From AP-15 sp963762575 (GTDB lineage Bacteria > Pseudomonadota > Alphaproteobacteria > ATCC43930 > CGMCC-115725): a stretch of 64,000 nucleotides of DNA. Positions 28,889-36,769 of the stretch are shown here, piece by piece. How positions within the stretch are numbered: position 1 is the stretch's first letter; every line of letters starts with the position of its first letter. The position numbers and the translations under genes were made by a program. The stretch spans positions 1,240,001-1,304,000 of the forward strand of contig CAVXLL010000001.1 of the NCBI GenBank assembly GCA_963762575.1, given 5' to 3'. Under the pieces are notes generated by a model, which saw nothing but the letters and a program-made list of their open reading frames with translations, did no database searches and was not told the DNA's origin.

Positions 28889-29097
28889 ATCCGTTTCCCT
28901 TAAGGACACCGGCCCACAGGTGACCGGCTCGACCGAAAAGGACGCGTTACGTCGTAGCAGCACCCCTCGCAAAACGGGGTTCTAGGCACGTGCGATTGCG
29001 TCGGCGTCTAAAATAGGGAAAACGCCAGCCGATTCAAGCCTTTTTCGAAATCTTCAGCATGCCGGCCATCAATGCGTGTTGGTAGGCCGGAATAGGC

Positions 29098-29250
29098 CGG
29101 CCTGCCTTACACGGAGGAAAGAGCATCGCCGTCATCCATAGCGGCGTGACGATGTCGCCGTTCCTCGGCGCGGTGGTGGCCGATGAGATTGTGCGAGGAC
29201 GGGAAAGGGCCGAGCTCGCCCATTTCCGGCCTGCGCGTTTCTTCAATTGA
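29098..29250 (+). pseudogene. 3' remnant of a FAD-dependent (DAO/DadA-like) oxidoreductase
   Basis: About 50 codons that look like the C-terminus of D-amino-acid-oxidase-type flavoproteins: SIAVIHSGVTMSPFLGAVVA, then DEIVRG, ELAHFRPARF, ending at TGA 29248-29250. HSGVT...P..G...ADE is the FAD-binding C-terminal signature. Upstream in the frame there is a stop and no further homology, so the rest of the gene has been lost. It precedes the amidohydrolase by 91 bp. Confidence 0.65.
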
Positions 29251-29341
29251 CCTGACGACGCATACCCCTGGCCCGGGCGTCGTACTTTGCAGGGAGCTGC
29301 CGTGGGGTTAAGGTGCCGGACGGCCCATAAAGGAAACAGCC

Positions 29342-30379
29342 ATGACAGCCATGATCGACATGCACGCCCATTGGCGGCCCGCCGAAGTCGCCGACGCCTT
29401 GCGCGCCCGTACCACGGAACCGCGCATTGTGCGCCATCCGGACGGCGTCGAGGTGCTGAAGGCTTCACGGATGGGCGAAGAGCCGCTCGCCAAGGCCTTC
29501 GATGACGTCGATTTCCATCTCGATCGGATGGACCGCCAAGGGGTAGAGACGAGCGTGCTGTCCCTTCTCGGTTCGTTCTGCTGGATCGAGGCCCAGCCGT
29601 CGGAAGTAGCCGGGCCGCTGTGCCGGAGCGTCAACGACGGGCTTTCCGCGATTTGTGAGAAGCATCCCGGCCGCTTCGCCGCCTACGCCGCGCTGCCCCT
29701 GACCGACATTTCGGCCGCCGCCGCCGAGCTCGAGCGGGCGCTCGGACTGCCGGGCATGATCGGGGCGCAGTTACCGGGCAACTACTTCCTGACGCGCAAG
29801 GACGCCGAAGCGATGCGTCCGCTGATGGAGGTCGCGAACCGCCGCCGCGCGGTGCTCTTCATCCATAACGGCCCGCGGCCGGGTGACGCCTATCCCAAGG
29901 TCGCGAGCGACACGGACAACGCACGCCGCCGCAACGGCACGCTCGACATGCAGGCGAGCCTGTCCTCGGTGATGGTGACATTGTCCCTGACCGATTACCT
30001 CGCGGACTACCCCGACGCGATGGTCCACGTCCACAATCTGGGCGGCAACATTCCTTACGAGGTCGAGCGCATGGACCACCGCTGCCTGCTCGACACGCCG
30101 AATGAGGAGCTGCCGTCGTCGCGCTTCCGCAAGGCGAAGGTGTATGTGGATTGCAACTCGTTCGGCCCGCGCGCGATCGAGGCGGCGGTGAGCCTCTATG
30201 GTGCCGAGCGCATCGTGTGCGGCACCGACGGCACCGAGTTCGGCTGCGACTGGACGAGGAAGGCGCTCGCGGACGCGCAGATCGGCGAGGAAGCGCGCGA
30301 GCAGATCCTGCACCGCAATGCCGCTGCGATACTCGCCCGCGTCGCAAGGACCGCGCAGCCCGAAAGCGCCGCCGCCTAA
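29342..30379 (+). CDS. Amidohydrolase family 2 protein (ACMSD-like decarboxylase/hydrolase)
   Basis: 345 residues, metal-dependent TIM-barrel enzyme of the Amidohydro_2 family that includes 2-amino-3-carboxymuconate-6-semialdehyde decarboxylase and gamma-resorcylate decarboxylase. The N-terminal metal motif is MIDMHAHW. Further ligand histidines are in VLFIHNGPRPGD and MVHVHNLGGNIPYEVERMDH, and the late aspartate in ERIVCGTDGTEFGCDW. The start is either ATG 29342 or the ATG three codons later. Family members act on aromatic-ring breakdown products, in keeping with the dioxygenases elsewhere in the window. Confidence 0.87.
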   Translation: MTAMIDMHAHWRPAEVADALRARTTEPRIVRHPDGVEVLKASRMGEEPLAKAFDDVDFHLDRMDRQGVETSVLSLLGSFCWIEAQPSEVAGPLCRSVNDGLSAICEKHPGRFAAYAALPLTDISAAAAELERALGLPGMIGAQLPGNYFLTRKDAEAMRPLMEVANRRRAVLFIHNGPRPGDAYPKVASDTDNARRRNGTLDMQASLSSVMVTLSLTDYLADYPDAMVHVHNLGGNIPYEVERMDHRCLLDTPNEELPSSRFRKAKVYVDCNSFGPRAIEAAVSLYGAERIVCGTDGTEFGCDWTRKALADAQIGEEAREQILHRNAAAILARVARTAQPESAAA

Positions 30380-30418
30380 ACCGTGCCGGGCCGTATTCCG
30401 TGCCCCGCAGTGCCCTTA

Positions 30419-31351
30419 TTAAGCCGCTACCGGCAGACCGGCCGTCCATGGCGCCGCACCCGCTGCGAAGTTGCGTATCAGGAAATCCCGCAGAACGGCG
30501 ACGCGGGAGGCGCGCGGGCGGCCGGGCGGCATCAGGACATTGAGCGCGGCCGACGGCGGGTTCCAGCCGACGAGCACGGCAACCAGGCGGCCGGCGCGCA
30601 GTGCCTCCCAGGCGAGGAAATCGGGCTGCAGCGCGATCCCGATGCCGGCCAACAGGGCACCTTCGAGCGCCTCCGCATTGGTGGCGCTGAGCGGCCCGCT
30701 GACCGTGACCGCCTCTTCGACACCCTCCGCGTTCGTGAAGTGCCACCGCTCGCCGGTGGCGAGGTAGGTGTAGCCGAGACAGGCATGGCGTTCGAGGTCG
30801 CGCGGCCGCTGCGGCGTGCCGTGCCGCGCAAAATAGGCGGGCGCGCCGACGACCCAGCGCCGAACCGGGCAGAGGCGGCGGGCCACCAGGCTCGAATCGG
30901 GCAGATCGGCGATGCGCACTGCGATGTCGATGCCTTGGGCGACGAGATCGACGATGCGGTCGTCGAGTTGCAGGTCGACCGAAACCTCCGGGTAGGCGGC
31001 AAGGAAGGCGGGCAGGGCCGGCGCTACGTGACGCAGGCCGAACGACATCGGCGCTGCCAGTCGGACGCGGCCGCGCGGCGCCGCCGATTTGTCCTGCGCT
31101 TCCGCCTCGGCTGCCTCGCTCTCGGCGAGGATGCGGGCGGCGCGCACCGCCAGCACCCGGCCGGTTTCGGTCAGCGCGAAGCGGCGCGAAGTGCGGTGGA
31201 TCAGGCGCTCGCCGACGCGCGCCTCGAGGCGTTGCAATGCCTTGGACACGGTCGCACCGGAAATACCGAACTCGCCGGCGGCGCTGGCGAAAGAGCCGGT
31301 TTCGGCGACTTTGGCGAAGATCGCCCAGCTCTGGAGATCCGGAAGGGGCAT
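30419..31351 (-). CDS. LysR-type transcriptional regulator
   Basis: 310 residues. The N-terminal winged helix-turn-helix reads DLQSWAIFAKVAETGSFASA, then ISGATVSKALQRLEARVGER. The rest is the LysR substrate-binding domain (RVRLAAPMSFGLRHVAPALP, VDLQLDDRIVDLVAQGIDI). ATG 31351 is chosen because it gives the standard N-terminus and follows ggggtgagg; the frame extends to 31432. It is divergent from an isochorismatase-like gene, with a strong dyad between them, so it probably controls itself and perhaps that gene. Confidence 0.92.
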   Translation of the reverse strand: MPLPDLQSWAIFAKVAETGSFASAAGEFGISGATVSKALQRLEARVGERLIHRTSRRFALTETGRVLAVRAARILAESEAAEAEAQDKSAAPRGRVRLAAPMSFGLRHVAPALPAFLAAYPEVSVDLQLDDRIVDLVAQGIDIAVRIADLPDSSLVARRLCPVRRWVVGAPAYFARHGTPQRPRDLERHACLGYTYLATGERWHFTNAEGVEEAVTVSGPLSATNAEALEGALLAGIGIALQPDFLAWEALRAGRLVAVLVGWNPPSAALNVLMPPGRPRASRVAVLRDFLIRNFAAGAAPWTAGLPVAA

Positions 31352-31356
31352 CCTCA

Positions 31357-31401
31357 CCCCAAAAATGAAAGCGTGTCTTTCCATTCTTTCTGTTTTTGGG
31401 G
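31357..31401. promoter_or_regulatory. Dyad symmetry upstream of the LysR gene (candidate operator)
   Basis: ccccaaaaatgaaag at 31357-31371 and ctttctgtttttgggg at 31386-31401 are inverted copies (one small length difference) with a 14-nt spacer. It sits a few bases from the LysR start codon in the divergent intergenic region, where LysR regulators normally bind. It could also fold into a hairpin in the LysR mRNA leader. Confidence 0.5.
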
Positions 31402-31526
31402 CACGGGTCGAGGACCATCTGGAATTAGGCATTTTTACCAGGCTTTACTCGGGCCGAAGCACCACGCGACCTACACTGCCTGCCTTCGGCCCTAGACCGG
31501 ATGGGCCAGCTACTGAGGAGATCACC

Positions 31527-32180
31527 ATGTCCAAGCTCGAAATGCTGAGTCCAGAGAACCATGCGATCGCTCTCGTCGACTATCAGCCGGCGATGTACCA
31601 AGGCGTGCAATCGCACGATCGTTTGGTGACCTTTAATAATGTCCAGGTTCTGGCGAAGACCGCGAAGCTCTTCGGCGTCCCGACGATCATCACATCGGTA
31701 GCGCAGGATACGTTTTCCGGACCGTTCATGCCGGAGATCACCAGCCTGTTCCCAGAGCATACCGTCATCGACCGCACGTCGATGAATGCCTGGCTCGACG
31801 CAAAATTTCGCGAGGCCGTGCACTCAACCGGCCGAAAGAAGATCGCCCTCGCCGGCCTGTGGACCGAGGCCTGCGTGATGTTTGCAGGGCTCGAACTCCT
31901 GAAGGAAGGCTTCGAGGTCTATGTCCCGGCAGATGCCTGCGCCGACGTCTCGCCCGAAGCACATCAGCGTGCAATGGATCGGCTTGTCCAAGCCGGCGCG
32001 GTGCCCATTACGTCGCTGCAATATGTCTTCGAGCTGCAGCAGGATTGGGCGCGCTCCGAGACTTACGAAGGCGTTATGGACATCCTGAAGGCGCACTCGC
32101 CTTACGGTATCCAGGTGCGGTTCTCCAAATGGGCACTGGGCGAAGACGCCTCGGAGGCCGGTCCGGCGCCCAGACGCTAA
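31527..32180 (+). CDS. Isochorismatase-like cysteine hydrolase
   Basis: 217 residues, Rossmann-like fold of isochorismatases and nicotinamidases. The catalytic aspartate is in AIALVDYQPAMY (about residue 18). The catalytic cysteine is in LAGLWTEACVMFAGLEL, and the usual lysine candidate is in the middle (RKKIALAG). A gaggag Shine-Dalgarno precedes ATG 31527. Members of this group near amidases often hydrolyse small amides or carbamates. It is divergent from the LysR gene and followed by a metal-dependent hydrolase about 100 bp downstream. Confidence 0.88.
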   Translation: MSKLEMLSPENHAIALVDYQPAMYQGVQSHDRLVTFNNVQVLAKTAKLFGVPTIITSVAQDTFSGPFMPEITSLFPEHTVIDRTSMNAWLDAKFREAVHSTGRKKIALAGLWTEACVMFAGLELLKEGFEVYVPADACADVSPEAHQRAMDRLVQAGAVPITSLQYVFELQQDWARSETYEGVMDILKAHSPYGIQVRFSKWALGEDASEAGPAPRR

Positions 32181-32281
32181 TCCGTTGGCCGGCCAGCTCT
32201 GCAGCCCTGCGAGGCGCGATCGGCGGGGCTGCAGATCGCACCAAAGCCGCGCGCATTAACCATTCCACTGAGCGCACGATC

Positions 32282-34174
32282 ATGAACAGCTCCAACACGA
32301 CACCTGAACTTATTCTCCATCGCGGCTTGTTTACGACACTCGACCGCGCCAATCCGACAGCCACTGCCGTCGCGATCACGGACGGGAAATTCTCTGCGGT
32401 GGGCCGCGACAGTGACGTGATGAAGCTCGCCGGCAAACAGACCAAGATTATCGATCTCAAAGGCCGGCGCGTTCTTCCCGGCCTGATCGACAACCATCTC
32501 CACATCATTCGCGGCGGGCTCAATTTCAATATGGAGCTGCGCTGGGACGGCGTGCGCTCGCTGGCCGATGCGATGGCGATGCTAAAGCGGCAGGTGGCGG
32601 TCACGCCGCCGCCGCAATGGGTGCGGGTGGTGGGCGGCTTTACCGAGCACCAGTTCGACGAGAAGCGGTTGCCGACACTGGACGAGATCAACGCGGTGGC
32701 TCCCGATACGCCGGTCTTCCTCCTGCATCTCTACGATCGCGCGCTGCTAAACAAGGCGGCGTTGCGCGCAATCGGCTACACCGCGGAGACGCCGGTGCCG
32801 CCGGGCGGCGAAATGGTGCTCGACAGCTACGACAATCCGACCGGGCTGCTGCTGGCGAAACCGAATGCCGGTATTCTTTACGCGACCCTCGCCCGGGGTC
32901 CGAAACTGCCGTTCGACTATCAGGTCAACTCGACGCGGCACTTCATGCGGGAACTGAACCGGCTCGGGGTGACCGGCGCGATCGACGCGGGCGGCGGCTT
33001 CCAGAACTACCCCGAGGACTACGCAGTCGTCGAAAAGCTCGCCGCCGAAGGCCAGCTCACCGTCCGCATCGCCTACAACCTGTTCACGCAGAAACCCAAG
33101 GGCGAGAAGGACGATTTCCTCAACTGGACGAAGAACTCGAAATATCAACAGGGCACGGATTATTTCCGCCACAACGGTGGCGGTGAGATGCTGGTCTTCT
33201 CCGCCGCCGATTTCGAGGATTTCCGCCAGCCGCGGCCCGACATGCCGGGAGAAATGGAGGGAGAGCTCGAACAGGTGGTTCGCATCCTTGCCTCGAATAA
33301 TTGGCCCTGGCGGTTGCACGCAACTTACGACGAGACGATCGCGCGCGCGCTCGACGCGTTCGAACGGGTCAACCAGGATATCCCGATCGACCGCCTCAAC
33401 TGGTTCTTCGACCATGCCGAGACGATTTCGGACCGGTCCATCGACCGCATCGCCGCACTCGGCGGTGGCATCGCCGTGCAGCACCGTATGGCCTATCAGG
33501 GCGAATATTTTGTCGAGCGCTACGGCATCGGTGCGGCTGAGGCGACGCCGCCAATTGCCCGGATGCTGCAGGCGGGGATCCCGGTCTCGGCCGGTACCGA
33601 CGCCACCCGTGTCGCCTCCTACAATCCCTGGGTCTCGCTCTCATGGCTCGTCACCGGCAAGACAGTGGGCGGCCTGCGCCTTTACCCAGCCCGCAACCGC
33701 CTCGACCGCGAGACGGCGCTCAGGATGTGGACCGAAAACGTCACCTGGTTCTCGAATGAGGAAGGCAAAAAGGGCCGGATCGAGGTCGGCCAATTCGCCG
33801 ACCTCGTCGTTCCCGACCGCGACTACTTCGCCTGTTCCGAGGATGAGATCGCCGACACGACGTCCGACCTCACTATTGTCGGCGGCAAGGTGGTCTATGG
33901 CTCCGGCGATTTTGCCGCTTTCGACGAGACCGCACCGCCGCTGGCCATGCCGGACTGGTCGCCGGTTCGGCGCTTCGGCGGCTACGCCGCCTGGGGCGAA
34001 TCCAGCGGCTCCGGACAGGCCGTGGCACGGCGGTCGCTTGCCGCCGCGTGCGGCTGTGCAAACCATTGCGGCATCCATGGCCACGATCACGCGGCCGCGG
34101 GGTCGGCACGTCTGCCAGTCAGTGATTTCAGATCCTTCTGGGGCGCGCTCGGCTGCTCTTGCTGGGCATTCTAA
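32282..34174 (+). CDS. Amidohydrolase family 3 protein (YtcJ-like metal-dependent hydrolase)
   Basis: About 630 residues. The metal-binding start is RRVLPGLIDNHLHIIRGGLN. Later ligands are in WPWRLHATYDETI, LNWFFDHAETISDR and PVSAGTDATRVASYNPW. The tail KGRIEVGQFADLVVPDRDYF is standard for the amidohydrolase superfamily. ATG 32282 is selected because homology starts there (MNSSNTTPELILHRGLFTTL); the open frame upstream overlaps the isochorismatase gene. The last 60 or so residues are rich in histidine and cysteine (CGCANHCGIHGHDHA) and may bind metal. The substrate is unknown. Confidence 0.87.
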   Translation: MNSSNTTPELILHRGLFTTLDRANPTATAVAITDGKFSAVGRDSDVMKLAGKQTKIIDLKGRRVLPGLIDNHLHIIRGGLNFNMELRWDGVRSLADAMAMLKRQVAVTPPPQWVRVVGGFTEHQFDEKRLPTLDEINAVAPDTPVFLLHLYDRALLNKAALRAIGYTAETPVPPGGEMVLDSYDNPTGLLLAKPNAGILYATLARGPKLPFDYQVNSTRHFMRELNRLGVTGAIDAGGGFQNYPEDYAVVEKLAAEGQLTVRIAYNLFTQKPKGEKDDFLNWTKNSKYQQGTDYFRHNGGGEMLVFSAADFEDFRQPRPDMPGEMEGELEQVVRILASNNWPWRLHATYDETIARALDAFERVNQDIPIDRLNWFFDHAETISDRSIDRIAALGGGIAVQHRMAYQGEYFVERYGIGAAEATPPIARMLQAGIPVSAGTDATRVASYNPWVSLSWLVTGKTVGGLRLYPARNRLDRETALRMWTENVTWFSNEEGKKGRIEVGQFADLVVPDRDYFACSEDEIADTTSDLTIVGGKVVYGSGDFAAFDETAPPLAMPDWSPVRRFGGYAAWGESSGSGQAVARRSLAAACGCANHCGIHGHDHAAAGSARLPVSDFRSFWGALGCSCWAF

Positions 34175-34440
34175 CCTTGCGGCACACTGCAAGAGAGACG
34201 CGGTTCGTCGGGTCGACCCATACTCGATGAGCGATGGACTTGGGTCGCGGCCCGTATCGGACTGACCAGCGCCTAGCTACGAGGCGGCCCGACCAAGGCT
34301 CCGCGACTTTCCGGCAGCTGTCGCCGAGCAGGATAATTCTGGTCTTTGCCCGGGGTGGCTCTGGGTCTGCTTGGCGACCTCAGTCGGGCTCGTTGGGGCC
34401 CGCCGAGTGATTTAGGGCCGACTTAGTTTGGGAGCCTGCC
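34175..34440. other. Intergenic region
   Basis: About 265 bases without a recognisable gene, RNA or repeat. It probably contains the promoter of the exported VOC gene. Confidence 0.35.
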
Positions 34441-35346
34441 ATGCGCATAATCAAGACATTCGCTTTAACGGTCGTCCTTTGCGGAAGTCTGGCGAGCGTG
34501 CCGGTGTCGCAGGTAGTTGCCGCAACCCCGACACCCGCCGTCGCGGTCAGTCCGCAATACGATACAACCCATGTCTATGTCGCGCCGGACGATTTCGACC
34601 GGTTCGTTGCCAGCCTCGTCACGACGTTTGGCGGGACAACATCCAAGGAAGGCGAGTTCACCGTCACACCGACGCCCAGCCTTACCATGTCGCAGCTTGT
34701 CCTCACCCCTGTAGGAACTTTGTCAATCTTTGGTTTCAAGACCCCGATTCCCTATCCCTTTGGCGCGGAACGGACGGGCTATCTCGTAACCGACATAGAC
34801 GCAGCCGTTCGGGCCGCACGCGCCCACGGCGCTGCTGTGACGGTCGCGACCTTTCCCGACCCGATCGGCCGCGACGTCGTCATTCAATGGCCCGGCGGCG
34901 TCAACCTGCAGCTCTACTGGCACACGACGGCGCCGAATTATCCGCCGCTGCAAACCGTGCCCGAGAATCGGGTCTACGTCTCGCCGGATTCGGCCGATGC
35001 CTTCATCCGCGATTTCGTCGCTTTCGCGCATGGCAAGATCGTTTCTGACGACCGCAACGCGCCAGGCGTGGAGGTCGGCCGACCAACCGATACCTACCGA
35101 CGCGTCCGCATCGAATCCGCCTTCGGCCGCGTGGCTGTGCTGGTGACCGATGGCCATCTTCCCTATCCTTATGGGCGGGAGGTGACGGGCTACGAGGTCT
35201 CCGATCTCTCTGCGACGATCGGCAAGGCTGAAAACTCAGGCGCAGCTGTGCTGGTTAAACCCTACATGGCCGGCGACCGTGAGGCCGCGATCCTGCAGTT
35301 CCCAGGCGGCTATATTGCCGAGATTCATGCAGCATCGCACAAGTGA
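34441..35346 (+). CDS. Exported protein with two glyoxalase/VOC-like domains
   Basis: 301 residues. A signal peptide (TFALTVVLCGSLASVPVSQV, cleavage near VVAATP) is followed by two half-repeats: THVYVAPDDFDRFVASLVTT and NRVYVSPDSADAFIRDFVAF start the halves, and PYPFGAERTGYLVTDID and PYPYGREVTGYEVSDL end corresponding strands. Both halves look like vicinal-oxygen-chelate domains. QFPGGYIAEIHAAS supplies the usual C-terminal glutamate and WPGGVNLQLYWHT its counterpart. Periplasmic location is unusual for this fold. The substrate is unknown. It lies 9 bp before the porin gene, so it is probably in one operon with it. Confidence 0.72.
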   Translation: MRIIKTFALTVVLCGSLASVPVSQVVAATPTPAVAVSPQYDTTHVYVAPDDFDRFVASLVTTFGGTTSKEGEFTVTPTPSLTMSQLVLTPVGTLSIFGFKTPIPYPFGAERTGYLVTDIDAAVRAARAHGAAVTVATFPDPIGRDVVIQWPGGVNLQLYWHTTAPNYPPLQTVPENRVYVSPDSADAFIRDFVAFAHGKIVSDDRNAPGVEVGRPTDTYRRVRIESAFGRVAVLVTDGHLPYPYGREVTGYEVSDLSATIGKAENSGAAVLVKPYMAGDREAAILQFPGGYIAEIHAASHK

Positions 35347-35355
35347 ACGCTTGCC

Positions 35356-36768
35356 GTGCGGCTCACGTCTTTGGCGCTGTTCGGGTCGATCGCAGCCTCG
35401 ATCGCCGGGGCGGCGTTTGCCCAAGACGCGGGATCGCTGGCGATGGGTTTGCCCGCCCGTCCGACGATCGGCATGAACCGGTGGCAGGAAGACTGGTCGG
35501 TATTGGCTGATCCGAGCCTACGAACCGAGCCCTTCGACAATTTGAAGTACATTCCACTGTCTCCGGATGATCCGAAGAGCTATGTGTCCTTCGGCCTCGA
35601 TCTGCGCGAGCGCTTCGAATCACTCAACGCGGCTACTTTCGGCGTCGGCGGGATCCCCGTTCAGAACTATGTGCTGGATCGTGAGTATATTCACGCCGAT
35701 ATCCGGCCCAACCAGAATTGGCAGATCTTCATACAGCTCCAGGACGACTACGCGCTGGGGAAATCGATAATCACCCCGGTTGACCGGGACCCGCTCGACC
35801 TTGCGCAAGGCTTCGTCACCTATTCGGGAGACTTGGCGGGCGGCGAAGTGAAGGTCCGCGTGGGGCGCCAGGAGATGGCCTTCGACCTGCAGCGTTTCGT
35901 CTCCATCCGGGATGGTCCCAATGTGCGCCAGGCTTACGATGCGGCTTGGCTCGATTGGGAGAAGAACCCGTGGCGCATCATCAGCTTCTGGAGTGAACCC
36001 GTCGTCTATATCCCCCAGGGCGTCTTCAACGACTACTCCAATGGCCAATTCCAATATGGCGGGTTCAGAGTTGAGCGGCGAGACATCGGACCAGGACGCC
36101 TCAGTGCCTATTATTCGCGTTACGATCTCGACAATTCGCATTTTCTCTTTGCCAGCGGCAGCGAACGGCGCAACATCTTCGATGTGCGTTATGCCGGCGA
36201 CTACGCCGGATGGGATTGGGACCTCGAGTTAATGGTCCAGACCGGAAGCGTCGGCGCCAAAACCGCCCGCGCCTGGGCGCTGGGAACGCTGGGCGGCTTC
36301 ACATTCGCCGATGCGAACTGGCGCCCCCGTCTGGGGCTTCAGGTCGACGCGGCGACGGGTGACCAAAACCCCAAGTCCAGTACGCTCGGAACCTTCAATC
36401 CGCTTTTCCCGAACGGCTATTACTTTACCTTGGCTGGATTGACCACCTATGCAAATCTGATCCACGTCAAGCCCTCGGTGACCGTCAAGCCAACTAGCGC
36501 CCTGACATTCCGCGCCGCCGCCGCCCTACAGTGGCGCGAGACGACGGCTGATGCCGTCTATGTCGTACCCAATATTCCCGTTCGCGGCACAGCGGGTTCC
36601 GCGGGGCGCTGGACTGGCGCTTATGGACAAATTCGCGCCGAATATGCATTCAACGGCCATCTGACGGGCGCCATCGAAGCCGTGTATTTTGGGGTCGGCA
36701 GTGCCATCCGCCGCGCTGGCGGGCATGACAGCGACTATGTCGGTGTCGAGCTCAATTTCGGATGGTGA
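35356..36768 (+). CDS. Outer-membrane beta-barrel, AlgE/alginate-export family
   Basis: 470 residues from a GTG start at 35356. Signal peptide MRLTSLALFGSIAASIAGAA, cleaved near AFAQD. The body alternates aromatic beta strands, with VSFGLDLRERFESLN, VRVGRQEMAFDLQRFVSIRD and NVRQAYDAAWLDWEKN, which match the Alginate_exp domain. The terminal strand YVGVELNFGW ends in aromatic tryptophan as BamA substrates do. It likely forms an uptake or export channel for an anionic or aromatic compound. It sits between the exported VOC gene (9 bp upstream) and the MFS gene (2 bp downstream), suggesting one transport operon. Confidence 0.85.
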   Translation: MRLTSLALFGSIAASIAGAAFAQDAGSLAMGLPARPTIGMNRWQEDWSVLADPSLRTEPFDNLKYIPLSPDDPKSYVSFGLDLRERFESLNAATFGVGGIPVQNYVLDREYIHADIRPNQNWQIFIQLQDDYALGKSIITPVDRDPLDLAQGFVTYSGDLAGGEVKVRVGRQEMAFDLQRFVSIRDGPNVRQAYDAAWLDWEKNPWRIISFWSEPVVYIPQGVFNDYSNGQFQYGGFRVERRDIGPGRLSAYYSRYDLDNSHFLFASGSERRNIFDVRYAGDYAGWDWDLELMVQTGSVGAKTARAWALGTLGGFTFADANWRPRLGLQVDAATGDQNPKSSTLGTFNPLFPNGYYFTLAGLTTYANLIHVKPSVTVKPTSALTFRAAAALQWRETTADAVYVVPNIPVRGTAGSAGRWTGAYGQIRAEYAFNGHLTGAIEAVYFGVGSAIRRAGGHDSDYVGVELNFGW

Positions 36769-36769
36769 G

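Larger units (their letters stand above)
28734..28998 (-). ncRNA. Candidate speF-type leader RNA of ornithine decarboxylase
   Basis: About 265 nt of non-coding sequence upstream of the decarboxylase, transcribed with it. The speF leader is a known conserved cis element before ornithine decarboxylase genes in alphaproteobacteria. Here I see several stems: aaccccgttttgcgaggggt at the 5' side, accggtgtcc facing ggacaccggt-like sequence, a perfect 9-bp stem at 28822-28842, and a GC-rich hairpin near 28750-28800 that would lie just before the start codon. It also contains a short ORF with its own Shine-Dalgarno. Assignment to the speF family is by position and organism type; a covariance search would settle it. 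Confidence 0.6.

Noticed and set aside
29034..29468. Minus-strand 144-codon frame upstream of the amidohydrolase
   Set aside because: The plus strand of the same stretch shows a clear DAO-type C-terminal signature, so the minus frame is its shadow.
34175..34440. Possible tRNA or small RNA in the gap
   Set aside because: No cloverleaf or CCA-like end could be drawn and no terminator was seen.
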